DNA of 44,762 bases, from the NCBI RefSeq assembly GCF_035271045.1, contig NZ_DATESC010000027.1, positions 1 through 44,762 on the forward strand, given 5' to 3'. Source of the stretch: Marinospirillum sp035271045. Lineage in GTDB: Bacteria; Pseudomonadota; Gammaproteobacteria; Pseudomonadales; Halomonadaceae. The position numbers were made by a program, and so were the translations under genes. The notes beneath the pieces are model-generated. The model was not told the origin of the DNA. It worked only from the letters and a program-made list of their open reading frames with translations, and did not search any database. This document shows positions 7,966 through 16,064 of the stretch, one piece after another; the stretch's first letter is position 1; each line of letters begins with the position of its first letter.

Positions 7966-8000
7966 CCTTCACTAAACTATTAAACTAGTGAAGGCTTTTT
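7966..8000. terminator. Bidirectional hairpin terminator between nuclease and chemoreceptor genes
   Basis: A perfect 9-bp stem CCTTCACTA/TAGTGAAGG with an 11-base loop, followed on the plus strand by CTTTTT and on the minus strand by ATTTT. It sits between two converging genes and can end both transcripts. The rest of 7733-8022 shows no open frame worth calling. Confidence 0.75.
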
Positions 8001-8022
8001 GGTGAATATTTAGATTTTAGAT

Positions 8023-9894
8023 TTAAACTGTAAACTTAACGGCAGAAGCTTGTAGGTCTACAGCAAGGTTAGCCAACGCACTACTTGATTGAGCTGTTTG
8101 AGTTGCGCCTTTAGCTGAGTGTTCGGCAATTTCGCTAATGACAGTGACATTTTGATTAATTTCTTCTGATACAGCGCTTTGCTCTTCGGCTGCACTGGCA
8201 ATTTGTACGTTCATATCATTAATTTGTACTACATCTTTAACGATTGCAGCGAAAGCTTTACCCGCAGAACGTGTTTGATCGGCGCTGATTTGTGCTTGTT
8301 GCTGACTTTTACTCATCAGCTCAACGGCTTCTTTTGAACGCATTTGTAGCGATTCTATGCTTTCTTGAACTTCTTGAGTCGAGTTTTGAGTGAGTCCTGC
8401 CAGAGTTCTTACTTCATCTGCAACAACAGCAAAACCACGCCCATGCTCGCCTGCTCGTGCAGCTTCAATGGCCGCATTTAATGCCAGCAGGTTAGTTTGT
8501 TCTGCAATACCACGAATAACATCAAGTACAGAGCCAATGCGTTCACTATCTTCTTCTAAACGCTGGATGCCTTCTGCCGCATGTTGAATGCTTTCTAGTA
8601 GTGTATTGATGGATTCTGCGGAATTTTGAATCACTTGTTGGCCGCTATGGCAAGTGTCATTGGCAGTGTTGGCTGCTTCAGCAGCTGCGGCTGCGTGTCT
8701 GGCTACTTCTTGAACTGTTGCCACCATCTCATTCATCGCAACAGCAAGTTGACCGGTCTGCATTTCTTGCTCATGTACACCTTTATTGGTTTGTAGCGTA
8801 ATTGCACTCAGTTCTTCAGTAGAGGAAGCAATTTGTGTGGCTGCTCCGCTAACTTGTTTAAGAATTTGTTGGAATTGGTTCAGCATAGAATTAAAAGCGT
8901 GTCCAACAGCACCCACTTCATCTTGCTTTGTAATCATCATACGCAAAGTAAGATCTTGCTTATTAGCAGCTTGAGTCATGGTGTTAACAAGCGCTTCAAC
9001 GGGTTTTAGTATCTGCTGTGCTAACCAGAATAAAAGCAATAAAACTAAGGCGGTTAAAAAGAGGCCAATAGCGTTACTAATAAATGTAAAGGTATCAATG
9101 CTGCCTACTTCTTCTTTAACTGTTTTATCAAGCAAACCAGTAAGTTCAGCAAGTAAAGTTTCTGATTGATGGACAGAAGAACGCATTGCACCTAAAAGCC
9201 CTTGTGTACTATTAAGACCTTTCTGGTTACTTGCTTCCACTAGGGCATTAAAGGATTGGCCGTATTCTTTAATGAGTGTTTTTATAGTTTGTTTTTTTGT
9301 TAAAGAGTGATTGCTGTTGTTTAGAAACTGCAAGAAGCTATCTGCTTCTTGATTAAAGGCATCAAGGTGTTTTAAATCAAGGCGTAGCATAAAATCTTTT
9401 TCACTACGCCTAAGTTGTAGCATATCAGCCCGTAAAACTGGGTCATTTAATGTAGCAATTTCAAATTCTGCTTGATTAACGGCATCACGCAGTGCGCCGT
9501 ATAATCCACTGGTTGGGTTTAGGCCAATGGTTTGTTGCAAAACCACTAGTTCCATAAAACTATCATGGTAGTTGCTAATGGCTTGGCCGGTTTGGTTAAC
9601 TAACATATTATCTAGGCCAGCATCTAGGACTGCTTTACTTAAAATTCCTATACGTTGCTGCAAGTGAGTATAGTTTTGTTCAAAATTATTTTGGTCTTGC
9701 AATTCATTACGGGCTAGAAAGTCTTTTTCATTGCGGCGTAGCATAAGCATATCTGTCTCTAAGAGACTGGCATTTAGGCTAACATTATTGAATTGTTGGA
9801 TTTTTTTAAGGGTGTATTGATTAATAGCTAAGATGCTAACCATTGATAGCAACACTAATAGCCCGACGATAATAAATTTTTTCTTTAAAGACAT
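8023..9894 (-). CDS. Methyl-accepting chemotaxis protein with HBM sensor domain
   Basis: A transmembrane chemoreceptor of 623 aa from the ATG at 9894 (numbering below counts from the in-frame ATG at 9915). TM1 is about 13-31 and TM2 about 278-300. The periplasmic part (about 40-275) is a helical bimodular (HBM) sensor, recognised by a repeated signature, MLMLRRNEKDFLAR (56-69) and MLQLRRSEKDFMLR (165-178). A HAMP linker (about 302-355) and the signalling hairpin with the invariant tip EQTNLLALNAAIEAARAGE follow. HBM receptors in Pseudomonas sense organic acids or purines; the ligand here is unknown. No C-terminal CheR-docking pentapeptide is present (it ends KFTV). The start at 9894 is preferred because AAGGA lies about 8 bases upstream. 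It is monocistronic between two terminators. Confidence 0.92.
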   Translation of the reverse strand: MSLKKKFIIVGLLVLLSMVSILAINQYTLKKIQQFNNVSLNASLLETDMLMLRRNEKDFLARNELQDQNNFEQNYTHLQQRIGILSKAVLDAGLDNMLVNQTGQAISNYHDSFMELVVLQQTIGLNPTSGLYGALRDAVNQAEFEIATLNDPVLRADMLQLRRSEKDFMLRLDLKHLDAFNQEADSFLQFLNNSNHSLTKKQTIKTLIKEYGQSFNALVEASNQKGLNSTQGLLGAMRSSVHQSETLLAELTGLLDKTVKEEVGSIDTFTFISNAIGLFLTALVLLLLFWLAQQILKPVEALVNTMTQAANKQDLTLRMMITKQDEVGAVGHAFNSMLNQFQQILKQVSGAATQIASSTEELSAITLQTNKGVHEQEMQTGQLAVAMNEMVATVQEVARHAAAAAEAANTANDTCHSGQQVIQNSAESINTLLESIQHAAEGIQRLEEDSERIGSVLDVIRGIAEQTNLLALNAAIEAARAGEHGRGFAVVADEVRTLAGLTQNSTQEVQESIESLQMRSKEAVELMSKSQQQAQISADQTRSAGKAFAAIVKDVVQINDMNVQIASAAEEQSAVSEEINQNVTVISEIAEHSAKGATQTAQSSSALANLAVDLQASAVKFTV

Positions 9895-10028
9895 TGACGG
9901 TTTCCTTTTTATCATTAACCTTTTGGGTTCCTAGGTAGAAAGCAATAATACCACATTTTTGCCTTGGGTGTTGCACTCAGAGTTAGAGGCTAAGGTGTAT
10001 TTTATTACAGTTATAAGTCATTTTAATT

Positions 10029-10062
10029 AAAAAACCCACCAATCCTAGAATGGGTGGGTTTT
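10029..10062 (-). terminator. Rho-independent terminator after the suhB homologue
   Basis: On the minus strand, AAAACCCACC and GGTGGGTTTT form a 10-bp stem around a 12-base loop and run into a TTTTTT tract, about 30 bases after the suhB stop. It separates suhB from the downstream chemoreceptor gene. Confidence 0.8.
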
Positions 10063-10092
10063 CATAGTTAAGCTAAGCTTTTTTCAAAAATT

Positions 10093-10872
10093 TTAAATAA
10101 GGTGTGGCTTTAACTGACCAACAAGCTGACGGAATGCTTTTGGATTAGTAACCAGTAAGCGACCTTCTCTGTCTAAAGCGAGTGCGCCGGTTAAATCACC
10201 GTATAAACCACCGGCTTCTTTTAGAATTAACAAGGCGGGTGCAAGTTCAGTTTCATTTGCACCTAAGAAGATACCTGCATCTAGCTGACCCGCAGCAATG
10301 GCGCAAATATCTAAGGTAACACAACCACTGGCAACAATATTTTGCACGCCCAGATTAGGCATTAAACTGGTGTAAACACCCATCAGCTGTTCACGCATAT
10401 TCATTGGCGGTAATGGGAAGGCAAGCGTTGCTTTTTCTGCTTTCCAGCCAGAAGTAACCCGAATACGACGGCCGTTAACCGTTGCGCCACGGCCGCGACT
10501 AGCAATGAATTCTTGCTCGGTCGCTGGATTGAAAATAATGACGTGTTCTAGCTTGTCTTTAAGGTAGATGGCAACCGAAATGCCATAAGCAGGGTAGGCG
10601 CGGCTAAGATTGTCATAACCCAGCAGCGGATTCACTGCCCAAGTCATATCGCCACTGCCTTTAAGCTGAATATTACGACCGTTAAATGAAGCATCAGGGT
10701 GTGCCCTAACCAGCTGGCGTTCTAACGCTTGTTCTACACGCCGTCCACAGGTGTCAAGTAATTCAGCAACGGCATTATCTACACGAGCAATGTCTAAGCG
10801 CTCGGCAACATACTCATAGTGTTCGCTGACGCTACGCACTGCGCGTAGGGCCAATTGAATTGTCGGGTGCAT
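10093..10872 (-). CDS. suhB: SuhB-like inositol-monophosphatase homologue lacking catalytic motifs
   Basis: A 259-residue protein aligned by eye with SuhB along its length: MHPTIQLALRAVRSV at the start, GISVAIYLKDKLEHVIIFNP, FIASRGRGATVNGRRIRV and LLILKEAGGLYGDLTG. The metal-binding signature normally reading WVIDPLDGTTNF is here WAVNPLLGYDNL (78-89), losing both aspartates. The upstream acidic pair (EE in TEESG) is missing, and the distal WD in the PWDFAAG region is replaced (ANETELAPA, 205-213). It is therefore unlikely to be a phosphatase. SuhB in E. coli also acts with Nus factors in rRNA transcription antitermination, independently of catalysis, and this may be the retained role. It is divergent from trmJ, as in Pseudomonas, which supports orthology. 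Confidence 0.85.
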   Translation of the reverse strand: MHPTIQLALRAVRSVSEHYEYVAERLDIARVDNAVAELLDTCGRRVEQALERQLVRAHPDASFNGRNIQLKGSGDMTWAVNPLLGYDNLSRAYPAYGISVAIYLKDKLEHVIIFNPATEQEFIASRGRGATVNGRRIRVTSGWKAEKATLAFPLPPMNMREQLMGVYTSLMPNLGVQNIVASGCVTLDICAIAAGQLDAGIFLGANETELAPALLILKEAGGLYGDLTGALALDREGRLLVTNPKAFRQLVGQLKPHLI

Positions 10873-10990
10873 ACTTCACCGGTCATAATTGTTAAGGAAC
10901 GTTTGGGGGGAGTATGATAAGCACTTTTCGCGTAATAACAAGCGGCGCGATACTTATTTTCCAAGCGATATTTATTTTTAGAGAAAAATT

Positions 10991-11776
10991 ATGCTTAAAG
11001 CCATTAAAATTGTATTAGTTGGTACGTCTCATCCGGGCAACATTGGTGGCGTTGCGCGTGCCATGAAAAACATGGGGCTGGCCGAACTTTGTTTAGTCGC
11101 ACCTCGTGCACAGTTCCCTCACCATGAAGCAGTATTGCGCAGTGTGGGTGCTACCGATATTTTAGATAATGCTAAAATTTACGACTGTTTAGAAGATGCC
11201 GTAGCTGATTGCACCTTGGTGGCTGGCAGTAGCGCCCGTTCACGCCACTTACCTTGGCCGTTACTTAATCCGCGCCAGCTAGCCGAGCGTTTAGAACAAG
11301 AGTTAACCCATTCAGAGCACCGCATCGCCTTAGTATTTGGACGTGAAGACCGTGGTTTAAGCAACGAAGAGCTGCACCTTTGCCACCTTCACGTACACAT
11401 TCCCTGCAATCCAGATTTTAGTTCTTTAAACCTTGCTGCTGCAGTGCAGGTGCTAACCTATGAATTACGTATGGCGGTGCTGGCCGCTGAAGAAAAGCAA
11501 ACACCCAGCAAAACCCTGCCTTTTGGTACCGAGTGGGATACGCCTTTTGCAAATGGCGAAACACTAGAGCATTTTTTTAATCATTTAGAACGAACCTTAA
11601 TTGATATTAACTTCCATAATCCTGATAACCCCAGGTTGTTGATGAGCCGTTTACGTCGCCTGTATATGCGCGCCAGACCCGATACAATAGAAATGAATAT
11701 GCTGCGTGGTATTTTGACCTTAACGCAACAGGCAGCTAATAAAAATGCTGCAACCAAACCCCCAGAGAGTAACTAA
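10991..11776 (+). CDS. trmJ: tRNA (cytidine/uridine-2'-O-)-methyltransferase TrmJ
   Basis: A SPOUT-family RNA methyltransferase of 261 aa that 2'-O-methylates position 32 in the anticodon loop of certain tRNAs using S-adenosylmethionine. The N-terminal domain shows the TrmJ signature IVLVGTSHPGNIGGVARAMK (residues 8-27), then AGSSARSRHLPWPLLNPRQ and the trefoil-knot motifs ALVFGREDRGLSNEEL (about 113-128) and IPCNPDFSSLNLAAAVQVL (about 136-154). The C-terminal extension, ending near LRGILTLTQQAANK, is normal for TrmJ. The stop overlaps the cysE start by one base (TAATG at 11774-11778), so the two are translationally coupled. The order suhB / trmJ-cysE matches Pseudomonas. Confidence 0.95.
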   Translation: MLKAIKIVLVGTSHPGNIGGVARAMKNMGLAELCLVAPRAQFPHHEAVLRSVGATDILDNAKIYDCLEDAVADCTLVAGSSARSRHLPWPLLNPRQLAERLEQELTHSEHRIALVFGREDRGLSNEELHLCHLHVHIPCNPDFSSLNLAAAVQVLTYELRMAVLAAEEKQTPSKTLPFGTEWDTPFANGETLEHFFNHLERTLIDINFHNPDNPRLLMSRLRRLYMRARPDTIEMNMLRGILTLTQQAANKNAATKPPESN

Positions 11777-12603
11777 TGTTTAAACAAGTTCGCGAAGACA
11801 TTGGAAGCGTGTTCAAGCGTGACCCAGCCGCCCGCAATTGGTTTGAAGTGCTAACCACCTACCCAGGCCTACACGCACTGCTTATTCATCGCTGTAACCA
11901 CTGGTTATGGAATAAAGGCGCTAAATGGCTAGCTCGCTGGCTTTCAACCTTAGCACGCTGGTTTACAGGCATAGAAATTCACCCTGGCGCAAAAATTGGC
12001 CGCCGCTTTTTTATTGATCACGGCATGGGCGTAGTGATAGGCGAAACCGCAGAAATTGGTAATGACGTTACGCTTTATCATGGCGTTACCCTAGGCGGTA
12101 CTAGCTGGAACAAAGGCAAGCGGCACCCAACGCTTGAAGATGGCGTAATTGTGGGTGCTGGTGCTAAAATTCTTGGCCCCTTTACGGTGGGTAAAGGCGC
12201 TAAAATTGGCTCTAATGCGGTAGTAAATAAAGCCGTTCCAGCCGGTGCAACGGTGGTGGGTATTCCGGGGCGCATTGTTTTGCGCAGCCAGCCAGACGAA
12301 CCAGAAGAAGATATTCCAGTAGATCCAGCGTTACGCGCTGCTGCACAAAAGCGCTATGGTTTTGATGCCTACGGTATTAGTGAAGGTATGCCTGATCCGG
12401 TGGCTAAGTCGATTCGTGGTATGTTGGATCATATGCATTTGGTGGATGAACGCATGGTGAAAATGTGCCAAGCATTAAAGCGTTTAGATAACGACTTTCA
12501 TGCCGAGCAACTACCTAAAATTGAATCCAGTAACTTCCCTGATGAGAGTGATGTTTGTGATCCATGTAGCTTGGATGAAATTGGTCGTAAAAAAGACCGT
12601 TGA
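11776..12603 (+). CDS. cysE: Serine O-acetyltransferase
   Basis: Catalyses acetyl transfer from acetyl-CoA to L-serine, the first step of cysteine synthesis. The 275-residue protein has a short helical N-terminus (VREDIGSVFKRDPAARNWFE) and then the left-handed beta-helix of hexapeptide repeats: IHPGAKIGRRFFIDHGMGVV (about 72-91, with the catalytic His of DHG), IGETAEIGNDVTLYHGVTLG with the second active-site His, and GAKIGSNAVVNKAVPAGATV. The C-terminal part beyond about 185 is longer than in the minimal form and ends in a charged tail. Cysteine made from its product is the sulfur donor for the iscS gene 2.3 kb downstream. The isc-linked position is common in Pseudomonas and Azotobacter relatives. 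Confidence 0.95.
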   Translation: MFKQVREDIGSVFKRDPAARNWFEVLTTYPGLHALLIHRCNHWLWNKGAKWLARWLSTLARWFTGIEIHPGAKIGRRFFIDHGMGVVIGETAEIGNDVTLYHGVTLGGTSWNKGKRHPTLEDGVIVGAGAKILGPFTVGKGAKIGSNAVVNKAVPAGATVVGIPGRIVLRSQPDEPEEDIPVDPALRAAAQKRYGFDAYGISEGMPDPVAKSIRGMLDHMHLVDERMVKMCQALKRLDNDFHAEQLPKIESSNFPDESDVCDPCSLDEIGRKKDR

Positions 12604-12649
12604 TAAGCCAAGTCATGCACTTTTAATTGATAAAACACCCTTGTCAGTT

Positions 12650-12677
12650 TTGGTAACAGGCAGCGCTGTGGCATAAT
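12650..12677 (+). promoter_or_regulatory. Predicted sigma-70 promoter for the ybiT/isc region
   Basis: TTGGTA (12650-12655) and CATAAT (12672-12677) are separated by 16 bases in the gap after cysE. A GC-rich stretch (GCGCCGCC) follows the -10, as in growth-rate-regulated promoters. It would drive ybiT and perhaps read into iscR, since no terminator is visible after ybiT. Confidence 0.5.
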
Positions 12678-12715
12678 GCGCCGCCTGAATTCCTTTCTAT
12701 TTTTTCTTTTATCTA

Positions 12716-12739
12716 ATGTTGAGTAAATTCCCTTGTTAA
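12716..12739 (+). CDS. Possible 7-codon leader ORF overlapping the ybiT start
   Basis: ATG at 12716 opens a frame reading MLSKFPC and stops with TAA at 12737-12739, just inside the ybiT gene, whose TTG start is at 12733. The overlap and the rare start codon of ybiT suggest possible translational coupling or a leader peptide. No strong ribosome site precedes it, so it may be chance. Confidence 0.25.
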   Translation: MLSKFPC

Positions 12740-14325
12740 CCACTGCAAATATCACCATGCAGTTTGGCGCTAAGCCACTGTTTGAAAACGTTTCTGTTAA
12801 ATTTGGTAACGGAAATCGTTACGGTCTTATTGGCGCTAATGGCTCTGGTAAAACCACTTTTATGAAAATCTTGGGTGGCGATTTAGAGCCTTCCGCCGGT
12901 AACGTTTCTAAAGATCCTAATGAACGGCTAGGTAAACTGCGCCAAGACCAATTTGCTTATGAAGCTTTTAGCGTGATTGACACGGTTATTATGGGGCATG
13001 AAGAGCTTTGGTTGGTTAAGCAAGAGCGCGATGCTATCTATTCCAACCCAGAAATGACCGAAGCCGATGGCATTCGTGCCGGTGAGCTAGAAGGTGATTT
13101 TGCTGAAATGGATGGTTATACCGCTGAATCGCGTGCTGGTGAATTGCTTATCGGTGTGGGTATTCCTGTTGAACAGCATTTTGGTTTGATGAGCGAAATT
13201 GCACCGGGTTTTAAATTGCGTGTTCTTTTGGCGCAAGCCTTGTTCTCAGACCCAGAAATTCTGCTGTTAGATGAACCAACCAACAACTTGGATATTAATA
13301 CCATTCGTTGGTTAGAGGGCGTATTGAATCAGCGTAATTGTACGATGATTATTATTTCGCACGACCGTCACTTTTTAAACAGTGTGTGTACACACATGGC
13401 GGATATGGATTTTGGTGAGCTGCGTTTGTATCACGGTAACTATGATGAATACATGACCGCTTCCACTATGGCACGTGACCAAATGCAGGCAGATAACGCT
13501 AAGAAAAAAGCACAAATTGCCGATTTAAAAGCCTTTGTTAGCCGCTTTTCTGCTAACGCTTCTAAATCTAAGCAGGCCACTTCGCGTGCCAAGCAAATTG
13601 ATAAAATCCAGCTGGATGAAATTAAGCCTTCTAGCCGCCAAAATCCTTTTATTCGTTTTGAGCAAGAAAAGAAGCTGCACCGCATTGCTTTAGAAGTGGA
13701 AGGCTTGGCTAAATCCTTTGACCAAGAGCTGTTCCGCAACTTTAACCTACAAGTGAATGTGGGCGAAAGGGTGGCCATTATCGGCCCTAACGGTATTGGT
13801 AAAACTACACTGCTTAAATGTTTGATGGGCGAGTTAGAACCCACAAAAGGCAAGGTGAAGTGGTCTGAAAATGCTGAGATAGGCTATTACGCTCAGGATC
13901 ACGCCCACGAATTTGCCGAGCCTGTAACACTTTATGACTGGATGGCTTCTTGTGGTCGTGAAGGTGATGACGAGCAGGTGATTCGCGGCACGCTAGGTCG
14001 TTTGCTCTTTTCTCAAAAAGAAATCGACAAAAAAGTAGGCGTTATATCGGGTGGTGAACAAGGCCGTATGTTGTTTGGTAAGCTAATGCTGCAACGCCCC
14101 AACATTATGGTCATGGACGAGCCAACTAACCACTTGGATATGGAATCCATTGAATCGTTAAACCTAGCGCTAGAAAACTACCCAGGTACATTGCTGTTTG
14201 TTAGCCATGACCGTGAGTTTGTGTCGTCACTAGCAACGCGCATTATTGAGTTAACTGCGACTGGCATTGTGGACTTCCACGGTACTTACGAAGATTACCT
14301 GCGTAGTCAGTCATTACTTGACTAA
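12733..14325 (+). CDS. ybiT: ABC-F family ATPase YbiT
   Basis: A soluble ABC-F protein of 530 aa with two ATP-binding domains and no membrane segments. Members act on the ribosome; YbiT is the enteric paralogue it follows almost residue for residue (ITMQFGAKPLFENVSVKFG, GDLEPSAGNVSKDPNERLG). Walker A motifs are GANGSGKTT (about 34-42) and GPNGIGKTT (about 354-362). ABC signatures are in the first half near LMSEIAPGFKLRVLLAQAL and in the second near VISGGEQGRMLFGK. Both Walker B sites end in DEPTN. The charged linker between the domains (about 245-310) matches YbiT. The start is a TTG giving MLTTANITMQFG, in register with the E. coli N-terminus; the next Met is inside the first strand. It separates cysE from iscR, which are usually adjacent in Pseudomonas. 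Confidence 0.95.
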   Translation: MLTTANITMQFGAKPLFENVSVKFGNGNRYGLIGANGSGKTTFMKILGGDLEPSAGNVSKDPNERLGKLRQDQFAYEAFSVIDTVIMGHEELWLVKQERDAIYSNPEMTEADGIRAGELEGDFAEMDGYTAESRAGELLIGVGIPVEQHFGLMSEIAPGFKLRVLLAQALFSDPEILLLDEPTNNLDINTIRWLEGVLNQRNCTMIIISHDRHFLNSVCTHMADMDFGELRLYHGNYDEYMTASTMARDQMQADNAKKKAQIADLKAFVSRFSANASKSKQATSRAKQIDKIQLDEIKPSSRQNPFIRFEQEKKLHRIALEVEGLAKSFDQELFRNFNLQVNVGERVAIIGPNGIGKTTLLKCLMGELEPTKGKVKWSENAEIGYYAQDHAHEFAEPVTLYDWMASCGREGDDEQVIRGTLGRLLFSQKEIDKKVGVISGGEQGRMLFGKLMLQRPNIMVMDEPTNHLDMESIESLNLALENYPGTLLFVSHDREFVSSLATRIIELTATGIVDFHGTYEDYLRSQSLLD

Positions 14326-14379
14326 AATACGTGGTCTTTGCATAATTCAATCACCTAATTTTGTCAGGGAGATTTTTTC

Positions 14380-14859
14380 ATGCGTTTGACCACTAAAGGC
14401 CGCTATGCGGTCACCGCTATGCTAGACCTGGCGCTTAATGCACAAGAAGGGCCAGTGTCTTTGGCGGATATATCCGGCCGCCAAGAAATATCCCTTTCCT
14501 ACCTAGAACAGCTATTTGCTCGCTTGCGTCGTAGTGAGTTGGTAAGTAGCGTCCGTGGTCCTGGTGGTGGTTATCAGTTAGCGCGAGATCCTGCAAGCAT
14601 TTGTGTTGCTGCGGTTATTGATGCGGTGAATGAGTCGGTGGATGCCACACGCTGCGGCGGTAAAGGTGATTGCTTGCAAGGCAGTCAATGTTTAACACAC
14701 CACCTTTGGTGTGATTTGTCTGACCAAATACATCAGTTTTTAAGTAGCATTACATTGGCTGAGCTGGTGACAAAAGAAAATAAAAAACGCGCAGAAAAAG
14801 CGATTGGACAGTCCGCTGCTTTAACCGTTGGCAATAAAATTCAACTAGCGGCTGTGTAA
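14380..14859 (+). CDS. iscR: Fe-S cluster-sensing transcription regulator IscR
   Basis: An Rrf2-family regulator of 159 aa. It has the winged helix-turn-helix MRLTTKGRYAVTAMLDLAL (1-19) with LADISGRQEISLSYLEQLFA and VRGPGGGYQLA (59-69). The cluster-binding residues Cys92, Cys98, Cys104 and His107 sit in RCGGKGDCLQGSQCLTHH, the same positions as in E. coli IscR. It senses Fe-S status through a 2Fe-2S cluster and normally represses its own operon. A GGGAG ribosome site is upstream. I could not find a convincing IscR type 1 site in the 54 bases before the gene, so the operator may lie further upstream near ybiT or be diverged. iscS starts 5 bases after its stop. Confidence 0.96.
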   Translation: MRLTTKGRYAVTAMLDLALNAQEGPVSLADISGRQEISLSYLEQLFARLRRSELVSSVRGPGGGYQLARDPASICVAAVIDAVNESVDATRCGGKGDCLQGSQCLTHHLWCDLSDQIHQFLSSITLAELVTKENKKRAEKAIGQSAALTVGNKIQLAAV

Positions 14860-14864
14860 CCTTA

Positions 14865-16010
14865 ATGAATAACTTAATTTATTTAGATTACGCCGCTACT
14901 ACGCCGGTAGCACCTGAAGTTGCAAAGCTTATGGCTGAGTACCTTACCTTGGGTGGTTGTTTTGCTAATCCCGCTTCACGCTCACATATGGCGGGTTGGC
15001 AAGCCGAGCAAGCTGTTGAAAAAGCCCGTCAGCAGGTGGCGTATTTAATAGGCTCTGATGTACGCGAAATAGTTTGGACTTCAGGCGCAACAGAAGCCAA
15101 TAACCTTGCCATTATTGGTGCAGCGCGTGCCAATCCCGATAAAGGCAGGCACATTATTACTTCAGCCATAGAGCATAAAGCAGTATTGGATACCTGCCAT
15201 TGGTTAGAAAAAGACGGCTATACCATTACACGTTTACAGCCTAATGCCCAAGGGCAAATAACGGTTGAACAGGTTGCTGCTGCTTTAACACCCGACACTT
15301 TTATGGTGTCGTTAATGCTGGTTAATAACGAGCTTGGCACGGTGAATCCGGTGACTGAAATTGGCGAGTTATTAAAAAACCATTCAGCGCTATTTCATGT
15401 GGATGCAGCGCAAGCGGCTGGTAAATTGCCCATTGATGTTAACCAGCTAAAAGTGGATTTGTTGTCGCTGAGTGGTCACAAATTTTACGGCCCTAAAGGT
15501 GTGGGTGCCTTGTATGTGCGCCGTCAACCAGCGGTGCATTTAGAAGCGATTATTCATGGTGGCGGGCATGAGCGTGGAATGCGTTCGGGTACTTTGCCAA
15601 CGCATCAGCTAGTCGGTATCGGTTTAGCAGCAGCGATGGCCGCAGCGCAAATAGCCGATGATAAGCAGCACGTTAGCCAATGCTGCGCTGCTTTTTTACA
15701 GCAGCTTAATCCTAATTTATACGTGCAAACAGCAGCGAATCTAACTAACTGGCCAGGCATTGTTAACTTGGCTTTTCCTAACGTAGAAGCAGAAACGTTA
15801 ATGATGGCTTTGCCAGATTTAGCCGTTTCAACGGGGTCGGCCTGCAACGCTGCCAGTATTGACCCTTCTTATGTGCTTGTCGCTTTAGGTTTAAACCGTG
15901 CAACAGCACTCAGTTCTATTCGTTTTAGTTTTGGGCGTTATCTTACGTTAGCGCAAGCCAATTTTGCCGGTCAGCAAGTTAACCAAGCCCTAGAGCGTTT
16001 AAAAAACTAA
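14865..16010 (+). CDS. iscS: Cysteine desulfurase IscS-like, with shortened C-terminus
   Basis: A pyridoxal-phosphate enzyme that removes sulfur from cysteine as an enzyme persulfide for Fe-S clusters and tRNA thiolation. It follows E. coli IscS closely: IYLDYAATTPVAPEV (5-19), TSGATEANNLAI, the PLP lysine Lys206 in SGHKFYGPKG, HGGGHERGMRSGTLP, and the active-site Cys327 in STGSACNAAS. It is 381 aa against 404 in E. coli and ends at QALERLKN. This removes the segment equivalent to the E. coli tail SPLWEMYKQGVDLNSIEW, which is the IscU docking region. The next gene is iscA; iscU, normally immediately downstream, is absent. The stop and the reading frame look intact, so the shortening is not a visible frameshift. 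Confidence 0.93.
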   Translation: MNNLIYLDYAATTPVAPEVAKLMAEYLTLGGCFANPASRSHMAGWQAEQAVEKARQQVAYLIGSDVREIVWTSGATEANNLAIIGAARANPDKGRHIITSAIEHKAVLDTCHWLEKDGYTITRLQPNAQGQITVEQVAAALTPDTFMVSLMLVNNELGTVNPVTEIGELLKNHSALFHVDAAQAAGKLPIDVNQLKVDLLSLSGHKFYGPKGVGALYVRRQPAVHLEAIIHGGGHERGMRSGTLPTHQLVGIGLAAAMAAAQIADDKQHVSQCCAAFLQQLNPNLYVQTAANLTNWPGIVNLAFPNVEAETLMMALPDLAVSTGSACNAASIDPSYVLVALGLNRATALSSIRFSFGRYLTLAQANFAGQQVNQALERLKN

Positions 16011-16064
16011 AACTAGAGCGTCTAGAAAGTTAGTCGTATTTAACCAGATAATTGGGAGATGAAT

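Noticed and set aside
13440..13853. 137-codon minus-strand frame inside ybiT
   Set aside because: Antisense to a strongly conserved ABC-F gene; composition reflects the complementary codons. No start signal.
14326..14379. IscR type 1 operator upstream of iscR
   Set aside because: The 54 bases contain no convincing match to the type 1 consensus; not called.
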